The notes under the pieces are model-generated. The model did no database searches and was not told the DNA's origin. It was given only the letters and a program-made list of their open reading frames with translations. From contig JAFSGZ010000057.1 of the NCBI GenBank assembly GCA_017440545.1, positions 1 to 32,287 on the forward strand: a stretch of DNA of 32,287 nucleotides, given 5' to 3'. Position numbers and translations under genes: made by a program. Below are positions 17,201 to 23,162 of this stretch, in pieces. Positions within the stretch are counted from its first letter, which is position 1. Every line of letters begins with the position of its first letter. The stretch is from Oscillospiraceae bacterium. Its GTDB lineage: Bacteria; Bacillota; Clostridia; Oscillospirales; Ruminococcaceae.

Positions 17201-17559
17201 TTAAATCGCCTCCCTAAATTAGTTGTGGGGCAACGGTTATCAATTCCACTTAGTAAAATTTGCTCTGTTTTTGTAAAACGCCTCGCAAATCAGCATTTTA
17301 CCGTTTCCACGCCGCCGGGTGTTTCGACCCGTGACACTAAAAAACCCGAAAAACTTGCAACCCCAAGTTTTCCGGACAGAACAACATTTTTACCCCCGAA
17401 AACCACAAAAAGCCCAAAGGACCCCCTTGTTTTTCGGCATTACACTAAACTGTGTTCGGTATTGATGTCGCCCGGTTTAAAATCGGACATACTCGGCGGA
17501 AATTACCTGCCATACCGGCAGCAACCTCCCGCTTCATCGCATATCTTGTGCAGTCTCGC
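17201..17559 (-). promoter_or_regulatory. Long structured 5' leader of rpsJ (candidate ribosomal leader RNA)
   Basis: The leader runs from the predicted transcription start near 17559 to rpsJ, about 360 nt, and holds no convincing gene. On the minus strand I can pair: GCGGGA/UUCCGC (17527-17532 with 17496-17501) enclosing CUGCC/GGCAG (17517-17521 with 17507-17511); AUGUC/GACAU (17486-17490 with 17465-17469); ACAC/GUGU (17452-17455 with 17442-17445); CCGAAAA/UUUUCGG (within 17431-17437 and 17396-17402); a terminator hairpin (17346-17375); and CGGGU/ACCCG (17327-17331 with 17316-17320). The density of hairpins suggests a regulatory RNA. I cannot assign it to a named leader family. Confidence 0.65.
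17339..17375 (-). terminator. Intrinsic terminator / attenuator inside the rpsJ leader
   Basis: CCGGAAAACUUG (17364-17375) pairs over 12 bp, one G-U, with CAAGUUUUUCGG (17346-17357), leaving a 6-nt loop. A single G and six U residues (17344-17339) follow. The 5' arm can instead pair, with one bulged G, with the upstream GUUUUCGG (within 17396-17403), which in turn can pair with 17431-17437. That set of mutually exclusive pairings is the layout of a transcription attenuator. Confidence 0.65.
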
Positions 17560-17565
17560 TTGATT

Positions 17566-17594
17566 ATTATACTATACCAATAAAAAAAATGCAA
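17566..17594 (-). promoter_or_regulatory. Sigma-A promoter of the S10-spc-alpha run
   Basis: On the minus strand TTGCAT (17589-17594) is followed after 17 bp by a perfect TATAAT (17566-17571). The predicted transcription start is about 17559. No other strong promoter lies before rpsJ. Confidence 0.88.
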
Positions 17595-17643
17595 GCTTTT
17601 TTTTAGAAAATCGAGAGAATTTTTAAGGAAAATTTTGTATATA

Positions 17644-17698
17644 TTGCACAAATAAATTTTCTGCTATTTTGGTCTTAAATTCTGTCATTTGCACAAAT
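17644..17698. repeat. Pair of direct repeats in the divergent promoter spacer
   Basis: TTGCACAAAT occurs at 17644-17653 and again at 17689-17698, 45 bp apart, between the rpsJ promoter and the plus-strand promoter. The rest of the gene-free stretch 17201-17780 is the rpsJ leader, the two promoters and AT-rich DNA. The repeat could be an operator, or chance in AT-rich sequence. Confidence 0.4.
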
Positions 17699-17723
17699 TA
17701 GCCTATATTGTTGTTATGTTGTC

Positions 17724-17751
17724 TTGACATCATTATATATAGTGGTACAAT
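17724..17751 (+). promoter_or_regulatory. Sigma-A promoter of the endonuclease/phosphatase-family gene
   Basis: TTGACA (17724-17729), 16 bp, TACAAT (17746-17751). It lies 29 bp before the ATG at 17781, with AAGGAG at 17765-17770. It is divergent from the rpsJ promoter. Confidence 0.8.
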
Positions 17752-17780
17752 TAAGAAAAAAGTAAAGGAGTGTAACCGCT

Positions 17781-18593
17781 ATGAAAAAACCTATTATCGT
17801 TATGACAAGCAATGTTTGTTGCTGGAACGACTCACATTTTACTAATGATAACCCTCATAATGCTGTTTGCAGAAGACTTCCAAGAGTCAAAGCTCTTTAT
17901 AAGAAATATATGCCCGACATTATCGGAGCACAGGAGGTTACGCTTACTTGGAAGAATTACCTTACAGAAGCAATGAGCGAATATGGTATCGTGGGCGATG
18001 CAAGAGAGGCAATTATAGACCCCGAACATTCTTCTATATTATATAAGAAGGAAAGATTTGAACTTATTAAAACCGAAACCTTTGCACTTTCAGAGAGCGG
18101 CGAGTTTGGTTCACTTGGCTGGGGCGAGGAATATCCGCGAATTTGCACCTACGCTATTTTAAAAGACAAGATAAACGGCGATGAGCTTTGTTTCTTCAAT
18201 ACCCACCTTGCCCTTAATAATGATGCAAGAATAAAAATGCTTGAGCTAATCTTTGCTAAGATGGACAGCTTTAATCTTCCATTAATACTCACAGGAGATT
18301 TTAATACAACCGAAACCTCTGACTCATACAAGCTCTGCACAGAAAACCGTTTCGATGACACCAAATATATTGCCAAAGACAGCGATAGCGGTGTCACATG
18401 GCACAATTACGAGGGCTCTGATTTTTCCTCAAACACCTCGCGCCATCCCGAATACAGAATATCTCCTATTGACTACATCCTGTCTTCAAAGGGCGACTTT
18501 GAATGTTTAAACCACAAAATTATAAGAGAAACGGTTGATGGTTTTTATCCTTCGGACCATTACTTTGTAATTTCAGAGGTTATTTTAAAATAA
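17781..18593 (+). CDS. Endonuclease/exonuclease/phosphatase family protein
   Basis: The 270-residue protein has the metal-dependent EEP fold pattern: N11 in TSNV, E52 in GAQEV, NTHLALNN with H142, TGDFNTTE with D173 and N175, SPIDYIL near the C-terminus and the catalytic SDH (258-260). No signal peptide or membrane segment is seen, so it is probably cytosolic. The family covers DNA repair nucleases, sphingomyelinases and inositol phosphatases; the GDFN/SDH set shows the chemistry (phosphoester hydrolysis) but not the substrate. It is transcribed away from the ribosomal operon from its own promoter and stands in the place usually held by rpoB to tuf. Confidence 0.88.
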   Translation: MKKPIIVMTSNVCCWNDSHFTNDNPHNAVCRRLPRVKALYKKYMPDIIGAQEVTLTWKNYLTEAMSEYGIVGDAREAIIDPEHSSILYKKERFELIKTETFALSESGEFGSLGWGEEYPRICTYAILKDKINGDELCFFNTHLALNNDARIKMLELIFAKMDSFNLPLILTGDFNTTETSDSYKLCTENRFDDTKYIAKDSDSGVTWHNYEGSDFSSNTSRHPEYRISPIDYILSSKGDFECLNHKIIRETVDGFYPSDHYFVISEVILK

Positions 18594-18613
18594 AAAAACT
18601 GCGAACTTAAGAG

Positions 18614-18631
18614 TTGTCCCCTGAAGGACAA
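18614..18631 (+). repeat. Short hairpin after the EEP-family gene
   Basis: TTGTCC (18614-18619) pairs with GGACAA (18626-18631) over a 6-nt loop, 20 bp after the stop at 18593. There is no T-run, so termination here is doubtful. A TATAAT overlaps just downstream (18632-18637) but lacks a good -35 box; it could be a weak promoter for the next gene. Confidence 0.35.
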
Positions 18632-18714
18632 TATAATTAAAAGCATTTTATGTAGTTTAGCGAAGGCACTTTCTTAAACGCATAACTTCACGCACAAAAA
18701 AGGAGATTATCTAC

Positions 18715-19362
18715 ATGAAAAAGGCGTTTATTTTCGATATGGATGGTACTCTTTTTGATACCGAAATGCTGACCCAAGAAGCATTGCGCGCCGTATCTCG
18801 CATACACTGCGAGCGAGATGACGTGGATGACTTTTATCCCACAGTCTGCGGTTCCACGCTTCCAAAGGCAAAACATTTGTATGAAGCATTTTATGGAGAA
18901 GATTACCCATTTTATGAACGCTATGATGAAATGCATAAGTGGATAAAGGAATTTATTGATAAAAACGGCATACCTGCTAAAAAGGGCGCAAAAGAGTTGC
19001 TTAGTTTCCTTAAAGAAAATGACTATAAAGTTGCCGTTGCAACCTCATCTCCCCGAGAGTCAACCGAGGAACATATAAAAAACGCCGGCTTTGAAAACTA
19101 TTTTGATGTCATGGTTTGTGGAGATGAAATTAAAAATTCAAAGCCCCATCCCGAAATTTTCCTCACCGCTGCAAAAAAGCTTGGAGTGAATCCCGAAAAC
19201 TGCTACGTCGCCGAAGACTCGTATAATGGAGTTGAAGCGGGCGTTGCAGCGGGAATGAAGGTGTTTATGGTACCGGATATGAACCTGCCGCGCCAAAAAG
19301 AAAAAGACCTCGCTTACAAAATTTGCAAGGACCTTTTGCAGATAATTGATTATATTAAATAA
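18715..19362 (+). CDS. HAD-superfamily phosphatase, beta-phosphoglucomutase-like
   Basis: The 215-residue protein carries all four HAD motifs: motif I FDMDGTLFDTE (D8 nucleophile, D10 acid/base), motif II VATSSP (S111), motif III K143 in NSKPHPEIF, and motif IV EDSYNG (E167, D168). The helical cap between motifs I and II is the C1 type of beta-phosphoglucomutase/phosphatase relatives. The SKPHPEIF-EDS pairing favours a sugar-phosphate phosphatase or mutase, but substrate cannot be read. AAAGGAGA precedes the ATG. It is 121 bp after the EEP gene on the same strand and converges with rplL. Confidence 0.9.
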   Translation: MKKAFIFDMDGTLFDTEMLTQEALRAVSRIHCERDDVDDFYPTVCGSTLPKAKHLYEAFYGEDYPFYERYDEMHKWIKEFIDKNGIPAKKGAKELLSFLKENDYKVAVATSSPRESTEEHIKNAGFENYFDVMVCGDEIKNSKPHPEIFLTAAKKLGVNPENCYVAEDSYNGVEAGVAAGMKVFMVPDMNLPRQKEKDLAYKICKDLLQIIDYIK

Positions 19363-19447
19363 TATTATTGACTATTGTTCTCTTAAACATAAAAGTATAA
19401 AAATTGATATATGCATTTTTCCGCTTGTTTCAAAGTAAGACAAAATT

Positions 19448-19478
19448 AAAAGAAGCACGAAAATTTCGTGCTTCTTTT
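19448..19478. terminator. Bidirectional terminator between the HAD gene and rplL
   Basis: A 15-bp perfect stem (19448-19462 with 19464-19478; core GAAGCACGAAA) with T-runs on both strands lies between two convergent genes. It ends the rplJ-rplL transcript on the minus strand and the HAD transcript on the plus strand. It shows that rplL is not co-transcribed with rpoB. Confidence 0.93.
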
Positions 19479-19538
19479 TTACTGTCTTTTATAACACGTA
19501 CCTTAATGTGTTCGTGCCTTTTATTTTTGTAAGTAAAC

Positions 19539-19913
19539 TTATTTAAGTTCAACCTTAGCGCCAGCTTCTTCAAGCTTGGTTTTGATTTCTTCAGCCTCTG
19601 CCTTTGCAGCGCCTTCTTTGAGAGCCTTAGGAGCAGACTCAACGAGTTCTTTAGACTCTTTAAGTCCAAGACCTGTGATTTCTTTAACTGCCTTAATAAC
19701 AGCCATTTTGTTTTCGCCGATTTCAGCAAGGATTACATCAAATGAATCCTTCTCAGCAGCAGCTGCTTCGCCAGCAGCAGCGGGAGCTGCAACAACAGCA
19801 GCAGCGGCAGAAACGCCAAACTCCTCTTCGAGTGCTTTTACGAGCTCGTTAAGCTCTAAAACTGTGAGGGCTTTAACCTCTTCAATCATTGCTAAAATTT
19901 TCTCTGAAGCCAT
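19539..19913 (-). CDS. rplL: 50S ribosomal protein L7/L12
   Basis: L7/L12 forms the multicopy stalk that recruits translational GTPases. The 124-residue acidic protein has an N-terminal dimerisation helix pair ([20 protein letters not shown]), an alanine-rich hinge (about 38-55), and a C-terminal domain with [21 protein letters not shown] and [15 protein letters not shown]. It lies 76 bp after rplJ and is followed directly by a terminator; rpoB, its usual downstream neighbour, is absent. Confidence 0.98.
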   Translation of the reverse strand: MASEKILAMIEEVKALTVLELNELVKALEEEFGVSAAAAVVAAPAAAGEAAAAEKDSFDVILAEIGENKMAVIKAVKEITGLGLKESKELVESAPKALKEGAAKAEAEEIKTKLEEAGAKVELK

Positions 19914-19989
19914 GATAATTATCCTCCATAATTTTATTTGCCGTCTTATGCGGCTATAATTTTTATTTTTTTAAATTTAAACAGCAATT

Positions 19990-20493
19990 TTATGCAGACT
20001 GTTTTTCTGCAATTTGATTAAGAACCATAGCAAGTCCTGCAATCGGGGAATTGAGACTTCCGAGCATCTTTGCAATGAGAACCTCTTTTGAGGGGATTGC
20101 AGCGATAGCATTAACAGTAGCTGCGTCGATTGCAGCACCATCCATGAAGCCTGCTTTAACCGAGAAAACATCACCCTCGATTTCCTTAGCATACTTGCAG
20201 ATAATTCTTGCAGCAGCCATGGGATCCTCTGTGCAAACTGCGAGAGCAGTTGTACCGTTAAGGGTTTCGTTAAGCTCGCTTAAACCGAGATTATCAAAAG
20301 CAAATCTGAGAAGGGTGTTTTTCTCAACAGAGTATTCAACACCTGCTTCACGAAGCTCGCGACGAAGTCTTGTATCATCAGCAACATTGATACCGATGTA
20401 GTTTACAAGCACACCTGCGGGAGCGTTTTTAATCTTTTCAGTAAGCTCGGCAACGATTTGTTTTTTACTTTGTAAAGTCTTTTCACTGGGCAT
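19990..20493 (-). CDS. rplJ: 50S ribosomal protein L10
   Basis: L10 anchors the L7/L12 stalk to 23S rRNA and, with L12, represses its own mRNA by binding the leader. The 167-residue protein has KKQIVAELTEKIKNAPAGVL, then LRRELREAGVEYSVEKNTLL, the family N-domain. The C-terminal helix for L12 binding includes LGSLNSPIAGLAMVLNQIAE. GGGAGGTG lies upstream of the ATG. An L10 leader with a terminator hairpin lies just upstream. Confidence 0.97.
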   Translation of the reverse strand: MPSEKTLQSKKQIVAELTEKIKNAPAGVLVNYIGINVADDTRLRRELREAGVEYSVEKNTLLRFAFDNLGLSELNETLNGTTALAVCTEDPMAAARIICKYAKEIEGDVFSVKAGFMDGAAIDAATVNAIAAIPSKEVLIAKMLGSLNSPIAGLAMVLNQIAEKQSA

Positions 20494-20520
20494 TTAATTC
20501 ACCTCCCGAAATAATACCTA

Positions 20521-20648
20521 AACAAAAAGCTCTTCCCGATGACCTCGGAAAGAGCTTAAATCACGACATAGTGAATTTTTTGCTTCTCCTCGGCCGGCGG
20601 GCTTTGCCCTTTAAGCTATAATGCACCTGCTGTCTTTGGATTGACAAC
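20521..20648 (-). promoter_or_regulatory. Ribosomal protein L10 leader
   Basis: The RNA starting near 20648 contains AAAGACAGCAGGUGC, then CUUAAAGGGCAAAGCC and CGCCGGCCGAGGAGAAGC, which match my memory of the Bacillota L10 leader that binds the L10-L12 complex. It is followed by the terminator hairpin at 20527-20557. The expected logic is that bound L10-L12 favours termination before rplJ. Confidence 0.85.
20524..20557 (-). terminator. Attenuator terminator of the L10 leader
   Basis: A 13-bp stem (20545-20557 with 20527-20539; AAGCUCUUUCCGA against UCGGGAAGAGCUU, one G-U) with a 5-nt loop is followed by a U-rich UUUGUUU tail. It sits between the rplJ promoter and the rplJ ATG, so it must be read through for rplJ-rplL expression. 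Confidence 0.88.
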
Positions 20649-20654
20649 ATATTT

Positions 20655-20683
20655 AATATACACCTAATTTTGCAAGGTGTCAA
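20655..20683 (-). promoter_or_regulatory. Sigma-A promoter for rplJ-rplL
   Basis: On the minus strand TTGACA (20678-20683), 17 bp, TATATT (20655-20660), beginning 15 bp past the rplA stop. It gives rplJL a transcription start separate from the rpmG-rplA unit, and feeds the L10 leader. Confidence 0.88.
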
Positions 20684-20697
20684 TAGCTAATTTAAAA

Positions 20698-21393
20698 TTA
20701 GCCGCCGTATTTAACAGTGCTAACACGGATTCCGGGGCCCATAGTTGTTGAAACAACGCAGGACTTGATGTACTGACCCTTTGCAGCGGCGGGCTTTGCC
20801 TTTACGATAGCGCCGATGAGGGTTTCAAAGTTCTCAACAAGCTTATCGCTACCAAAGGAAGCTTTACCGATGGGGCAGTGGATGATGTTGGTTTTGTCAA
20901 GACGGTATTCAATCTTACCTGCCTTGGCTTCGACAACTGCCTTAGCAACATCCATTGTAACTGTGCCAGCCTTGGGGTTAGGCATAAGACCACGGGGACC
21001 TAAAACCTTACCTAAGCGACCTACAAGACCCATCATATCAGGGGTTGCAATTACAACGTCGAAATCCATAAAGTTTTCTGTTTGAATTTTCTGCACAAGC
21101 TCTTCAGCACCTACGATTTCAGCGCCTGCTTCTTCTGCAGCCTTTGCGTTGTCGCCCTTAGCGAATACGCATACACGTACAGACTTACCTGTTCCGTTAG
21201 GAAGTACAATAGCACCTCTAACCTGCTGGTCAGCGTGACGAGAGTCTACGCCGAGTCTTACGTGAAGTTCAACCGTTTCATCAAACTTTGCCTTTGCAGT
21301 CTGAACACAAAGAGCAAATGCTTCGTTTGTGTCATATAACTTGGAACGGTCTAAAATTTTCTGACTATCTTGATAATTTTTACCGTGTTTCAT
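20698..21393 (-). CDS. rplA: 50S ribosomal protein L1
   Basis: L1 binds the mobile L1 stalk of 23S rRNA and helps release E-site tRNA; in many organisms it represses its own mRNA. The 231-residue protein begins [20 protein letters not shown]. It has [32 protein letters not shown] and the signature [35 protein letters not shown]-type centre. It lies after rplK with a 58-bp gap that holds an RNA element resembling the L1-binding site. Confidence 0.98.
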   Translation of the reverse strand: MKHGKNYQDSQKILDRSKLYDTNEAFALCVQTAKAKFDETVELHVRLGVDSRHADQQVRGAIVLPNGTGKSVRVCVFAKGDNAKAAEEAGAEIVGAEELVQKIQTENFMDFDVVIATPDMMGLVGRLGKVLGPRGLMPNPKAGTVTMDVAKAVVEAKAGKIEYRLDKTNIIHCPIGKASFGSDKLVENFETLIGAIVKAKPAAAKGQYIKSCVVSTTMGPGIRVSTVKYGG

Positions 21394-21412
21394 CTTTCGT
21401 TCCTCCCTAATT

Positions 21413-21444
21413 GAGTGGTAATTAACGGAATTTTCCTCCCACCC
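21413..21444 (-). promoter_or_regulatory. Candidate L1-binding RNA site upstream of rplA
   Basis: On the minus strand GGGUGG (21439-21444) pairs with CCACUC (21413-21418). Inside are a short GGA/UCC apical stem and a lopsided loop with GUGGGAG on the 5' side and UUAAUUACCAC on the 3' side. These segments resemble the 23S L1-stalk motif (GGUGGGAGGC opposite AAAUACCACC in E. coli, from memory). Confidence 0.65.
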
Positions 21445-21451
21445 GGGAGCA

Positions 21452-21877
21452 TCAGTCTATTACCTCGATACCCATGCTGCGTGCTGTACCTGCTACCATG
21501 CTCATAGCAGTTTCAACGTTTGCGGCATTAAGGTCAGGCATTTTCTGTTCAGCAATTTTTCTGACCTGCTCCTTGGTGATTTTTGATACCTTTGTTGTGT
21601 TGGGCTTGCCCGAACCGCTTTCAATACCGCAAGCTTTTTTAATAAGCACTGCTGCAGGCGGTGTTTTGGTAACAAAGCTGAAAGAGCGGTCTGCATATAC
21701 AGTGATGACAACAGGAATAATAAGACCTGCATCATTCTTTGTTCGCTCATTAAAGTCTTTTGTGAATGCCATAATGTTTACGCCGTGCTGACCTAAAGCA
21801 GGACCAACAGGCGGTGCCGGGGTAGCTTTACCGGCGGGAATTTGAAGCTTAATAAGCCCCACTACCTTTTGAGCCAT
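21452..21877 (-). CDS. rplK: 50S ribosomal protein L11
   Basis: L11 forms the GTPase-associated centre with 23S rRNA and is needed for the RelA response. The ATG at 21875-21877 gives the family-typical 141 residues, starting [26 protein letters not shown] sits 7 nt upstream, so an in-frame start five codons earlier is rejected. Further signatures are [22 protein letters not shown] and [25 protein letters not shown]. Confidence 0.98.
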   Translation of the reverse strand: MAQKVVGLIKLQIPAGKATPAPPVGPALGQHGVNIMAFTKDFNERTKNDAGLIIPVVITVYADRSFSFVTKTPPAAVLIKKACGIESGSGKPNTTKVSKITKEQVRKIAEQKMPDLNAANVETAMSMVAGTARSMGIEVID

Positions 21878-21895
21878 TTTCTGCACCTCCAAATC

Positions 21896-21937
21896 GTGGT
21901 AAATCGAAGCAGTTTAATAAATTTCTGCCTCTCCCAC
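21896..21937 (-). promoter_or_regulatory. Candidate L1-binding RNA site upstream of rplK
   Basis: On the minus strand GUGG (21934-21937) pairs with CCAC (21896-21899); inside, AGGCAG (21925-21930) pairs with CUGCUU (21907-21912). The asymmetric loop carries GUGGGAG on one side and CGAUUUACCAC on the other, like the L1-stalk helix 76-78 region of 23S rRNA. It lies 19 nt before the rplK ATG, next to its Shine-Dalgarno. Confidence 0.72.
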
Positions 21938-21939
21938 AG

Positions 21940-21956
21940 GCGTTTAATAAACGCCG
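21940..21956 (-). repeat. Hairpin between nusG and the rplK leader site
   Basis: GGCGUUU and AAACGCC (21950-21956 with 21940-21946) form a 7-bp stem with a 3-nt loop. A second small stem, GCGGAU/AUCCGC, lies just 5' of it near the nusG stop. Neither has a U-run; they may bound or stabilise the L1-site structure. Confidence 0.5.
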
Positions 21957-21972
21957 AGCGGATACATCCGCA

Positions 21973-22494
21973 TTAAGCAAGTATAACCTGATGTAGCTCG
22001 ACTTCAGCAGGTGTGCTCCTACCGAACATCGAAACGGTAACCTTGACAGAGTTTGCCTCGATGTCAATTTCTTCAACCGTTCCGGTGAAGCCCTCAAGCG
22101 CTCCGCCTACTATCTGTACGGTGTCTCCGACAGCATAGTTGACTTCTACTTGTTTTTTCTCTACGCCCAAGTTTGCGACCTCTGCCTCTGTTAAAGGCAC
22201 AGGCTTGGTTGCAGAGCCGACAAATCCGGTGACACCTCGTGTGTTACGAACGATGTACCACGCGTCATCTGTCATAATCATTTTTACAAAGACGTATCCG
22301 GGAAACAGTTTCCTTTCAACCTCTTTTTGTTTGTTGTCCTTGCCAACTTCAATGGCAGTTTCTGTGGGAACTAAAACATCTTTGATTAAATTCTCAAGAT
22401 GTCTTGACTCAACCGACTGCTTTAAGGTTGTCATAACCTTGTTCTCATAACCTGAGTAGGTGTGAACAACATACCACTTTGCCTCTTCGGCCAT
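21973..22494 (-). CDS. nusG: Transcription termination/antitermination protein NusG
   Basis: NusG binds RNA polymerase and links it to Rho, S10 or pausing signals. The 173-residue protein has the NGN domain: KWYVVHTYSGYENKVMTTLK, KLFPGYVFVKMIMTDDAWYIVRNTRGVTGFVG (about 63-94). The C-terminal KOW domain reads VGDTVQIVGGALEGFTGTVEEID (about 125-147). It follows secE by 41 bp in the conserved secE-nusG-rplK order. Confidence 0.98.
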   Translation of the reverse strand: MAEEAKWYVVHTYSGYENKVMTTLKQSVESRHLENLIKDVLVPTETAIEVGKDNKQKEVERKLFPGYVFVKMIMTDDAWYIVRNTRGVTGFVGSATKPVPLTEAEVANLGVEKKQVEVNYAVGDTVQIVGGALEGFTGTVEEIDIEANSVKVTVSMFGRSTPAEVELHQVILA

Positions 22495-22535
22495 TACAAA
22501 TCATTCCTTTCTTAAGCGCTTTAATTTTTTAAGAC

Positions 22536-22787
22536 TTAAAGCGTGCCAAGGAATAACTTAACCAAGAACGAGAGTCCCAAGTCGATAAGAGAAATACACA
22601 GACCAATAACAATTACTGCTGCAATAACAATTACTGTGTTATTGATAACCTGATTCTTTGAGGGCCAAACGATTTTTTTAAACTCACCCTTAAGGTCGCG
22701 GAAGAACTTAAGGACGCTGCCCTTATTTGCCTTCTTTTCCTTTTTGGGACTTGAGTTCTTTGTTTCTTTTACAGCATTTTCAGCCAT
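22536..22787 (-). CDS. secE: Preprotein translocase subunit SecE
   Basis: SecE clamps SecY in the translocon. The 83-residue protein has a charged N-terminus rich in lysine, the amphipathic SVLKFFRDLKGEFKKIVWPS segment (the family signature ends KxVWPS), and one C-terminal transmembrane helix (about 49-75). It lies 18 bp after rpmG and precedes nusG. Confidence 0.96.
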   Translation of the reverse strand: MAENAVKETKNSSPKKEKKANKGSVLKFFRDLKGEFKKIVWPSKNQVINNTVIVIAAVIVIGLCISLIDLGLSFLVKLFLGTL

Positions 22788-22805
22788 TAAACTCGTCCGC
22801 CTTTC

Positions 22806-22955
22806 TTACTTTGTTTCTCTGTGAAGAGTGTGCTTCCTGCAGAATCTGCAATATTTGTTCATTTCGAGTCTGTCAGGGTCATTCTTCTTGTTTTTCTTGG
22901 TGTTGTAATTACGCTGTTTGCACTCTGTGCAAGCTAATGTAACGCTAACTCGCAT
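22806..22955 (-). CDS. rpmG: 50S ribosomal protein L33, zinc form
   Basis: This 49-residue gene starts at the ATG 22953-22955 with GGAGGTG upstream. It reads [20 protein letters not shown] at the N-terminus and ends [21 protein letters not shown]9, C12, C36 and C39 are the zinc ligands of the C+ L33 form. It is the first gene of the rpmG-secE-nusG-rplKA transcript. Confidence 0.97.
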   Translation of the reverse strand: MRVSVTLACTECKQRNYNTKKNKKNDPDRLEMNKYCRFCRKHTLHRETK

Positions 22956-23017
22956 ATCGGCACCTCCTACAAATTCGGATAATTTTTGCCTCCCTCATGA
23001 CAGGCAGATTTTCGCAC

Positions 23018-23041
23018 AAAAAATAAAACCTCGTCAGAGGT
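23018..23041 (-). promoter_or_regulatory. 5'-terminal hairpin with U-tract in the rpmG leader
   Basis: The predicted transcript begins near 23041 with ACCUC-UGAC-GAGGU (23028-23041), followed at once by UUUAUUUUUU. The 5-bp stem is short for a terminator but is placed right at the RNA 5' end; it could be an attenuator or a 5' stabiliser. Confidence 0.4.
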
Positions 23042-23047
23042 ATTAAT

Positions 23048-23077
23048 AATATACCATAAGACAAGGCTATTTGTCAA
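23048..23077 (-). promoter_or_regulatory. Sigma-A promoter for rpmG-secE-nusG-rplKA
   Basis: On the minus strand TTGACA (23072-23077), 18 bp, TATATT (23048-23053). It lies about 95 bp upstream of rpmG and past the end of the chromate-transporter genes. Confidence 0.85.
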
Positions 23078-23162
23078 CACTTTTTTAGTATTTATTTGTC
23101 TTTTTTTACCGTTTTGCCATATATAGACAAGCGTTTTAAAAAAACACAAGATATGGCTCATG

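Noticed and set aside
17445-17537. 30-codon frame in the rpsJ leader starting MKREVAAGMAGN, stop just before the attenuator segments
   Set aside because: It would fit a leader peptide, but no Shine-Dalgarno precedes the ATG and the same bases form strong hairpins. I treat it as structured RNA.
23086-23160. Possible terminator after the chromate-transporter genes (GCCAUAU/AUAUGGC)
   Set aside because: The 7-bp stem has a loop near 30 nt and is followed by A-rich, not U-rich, RNA, so it does not look like an intrinsic terminator.
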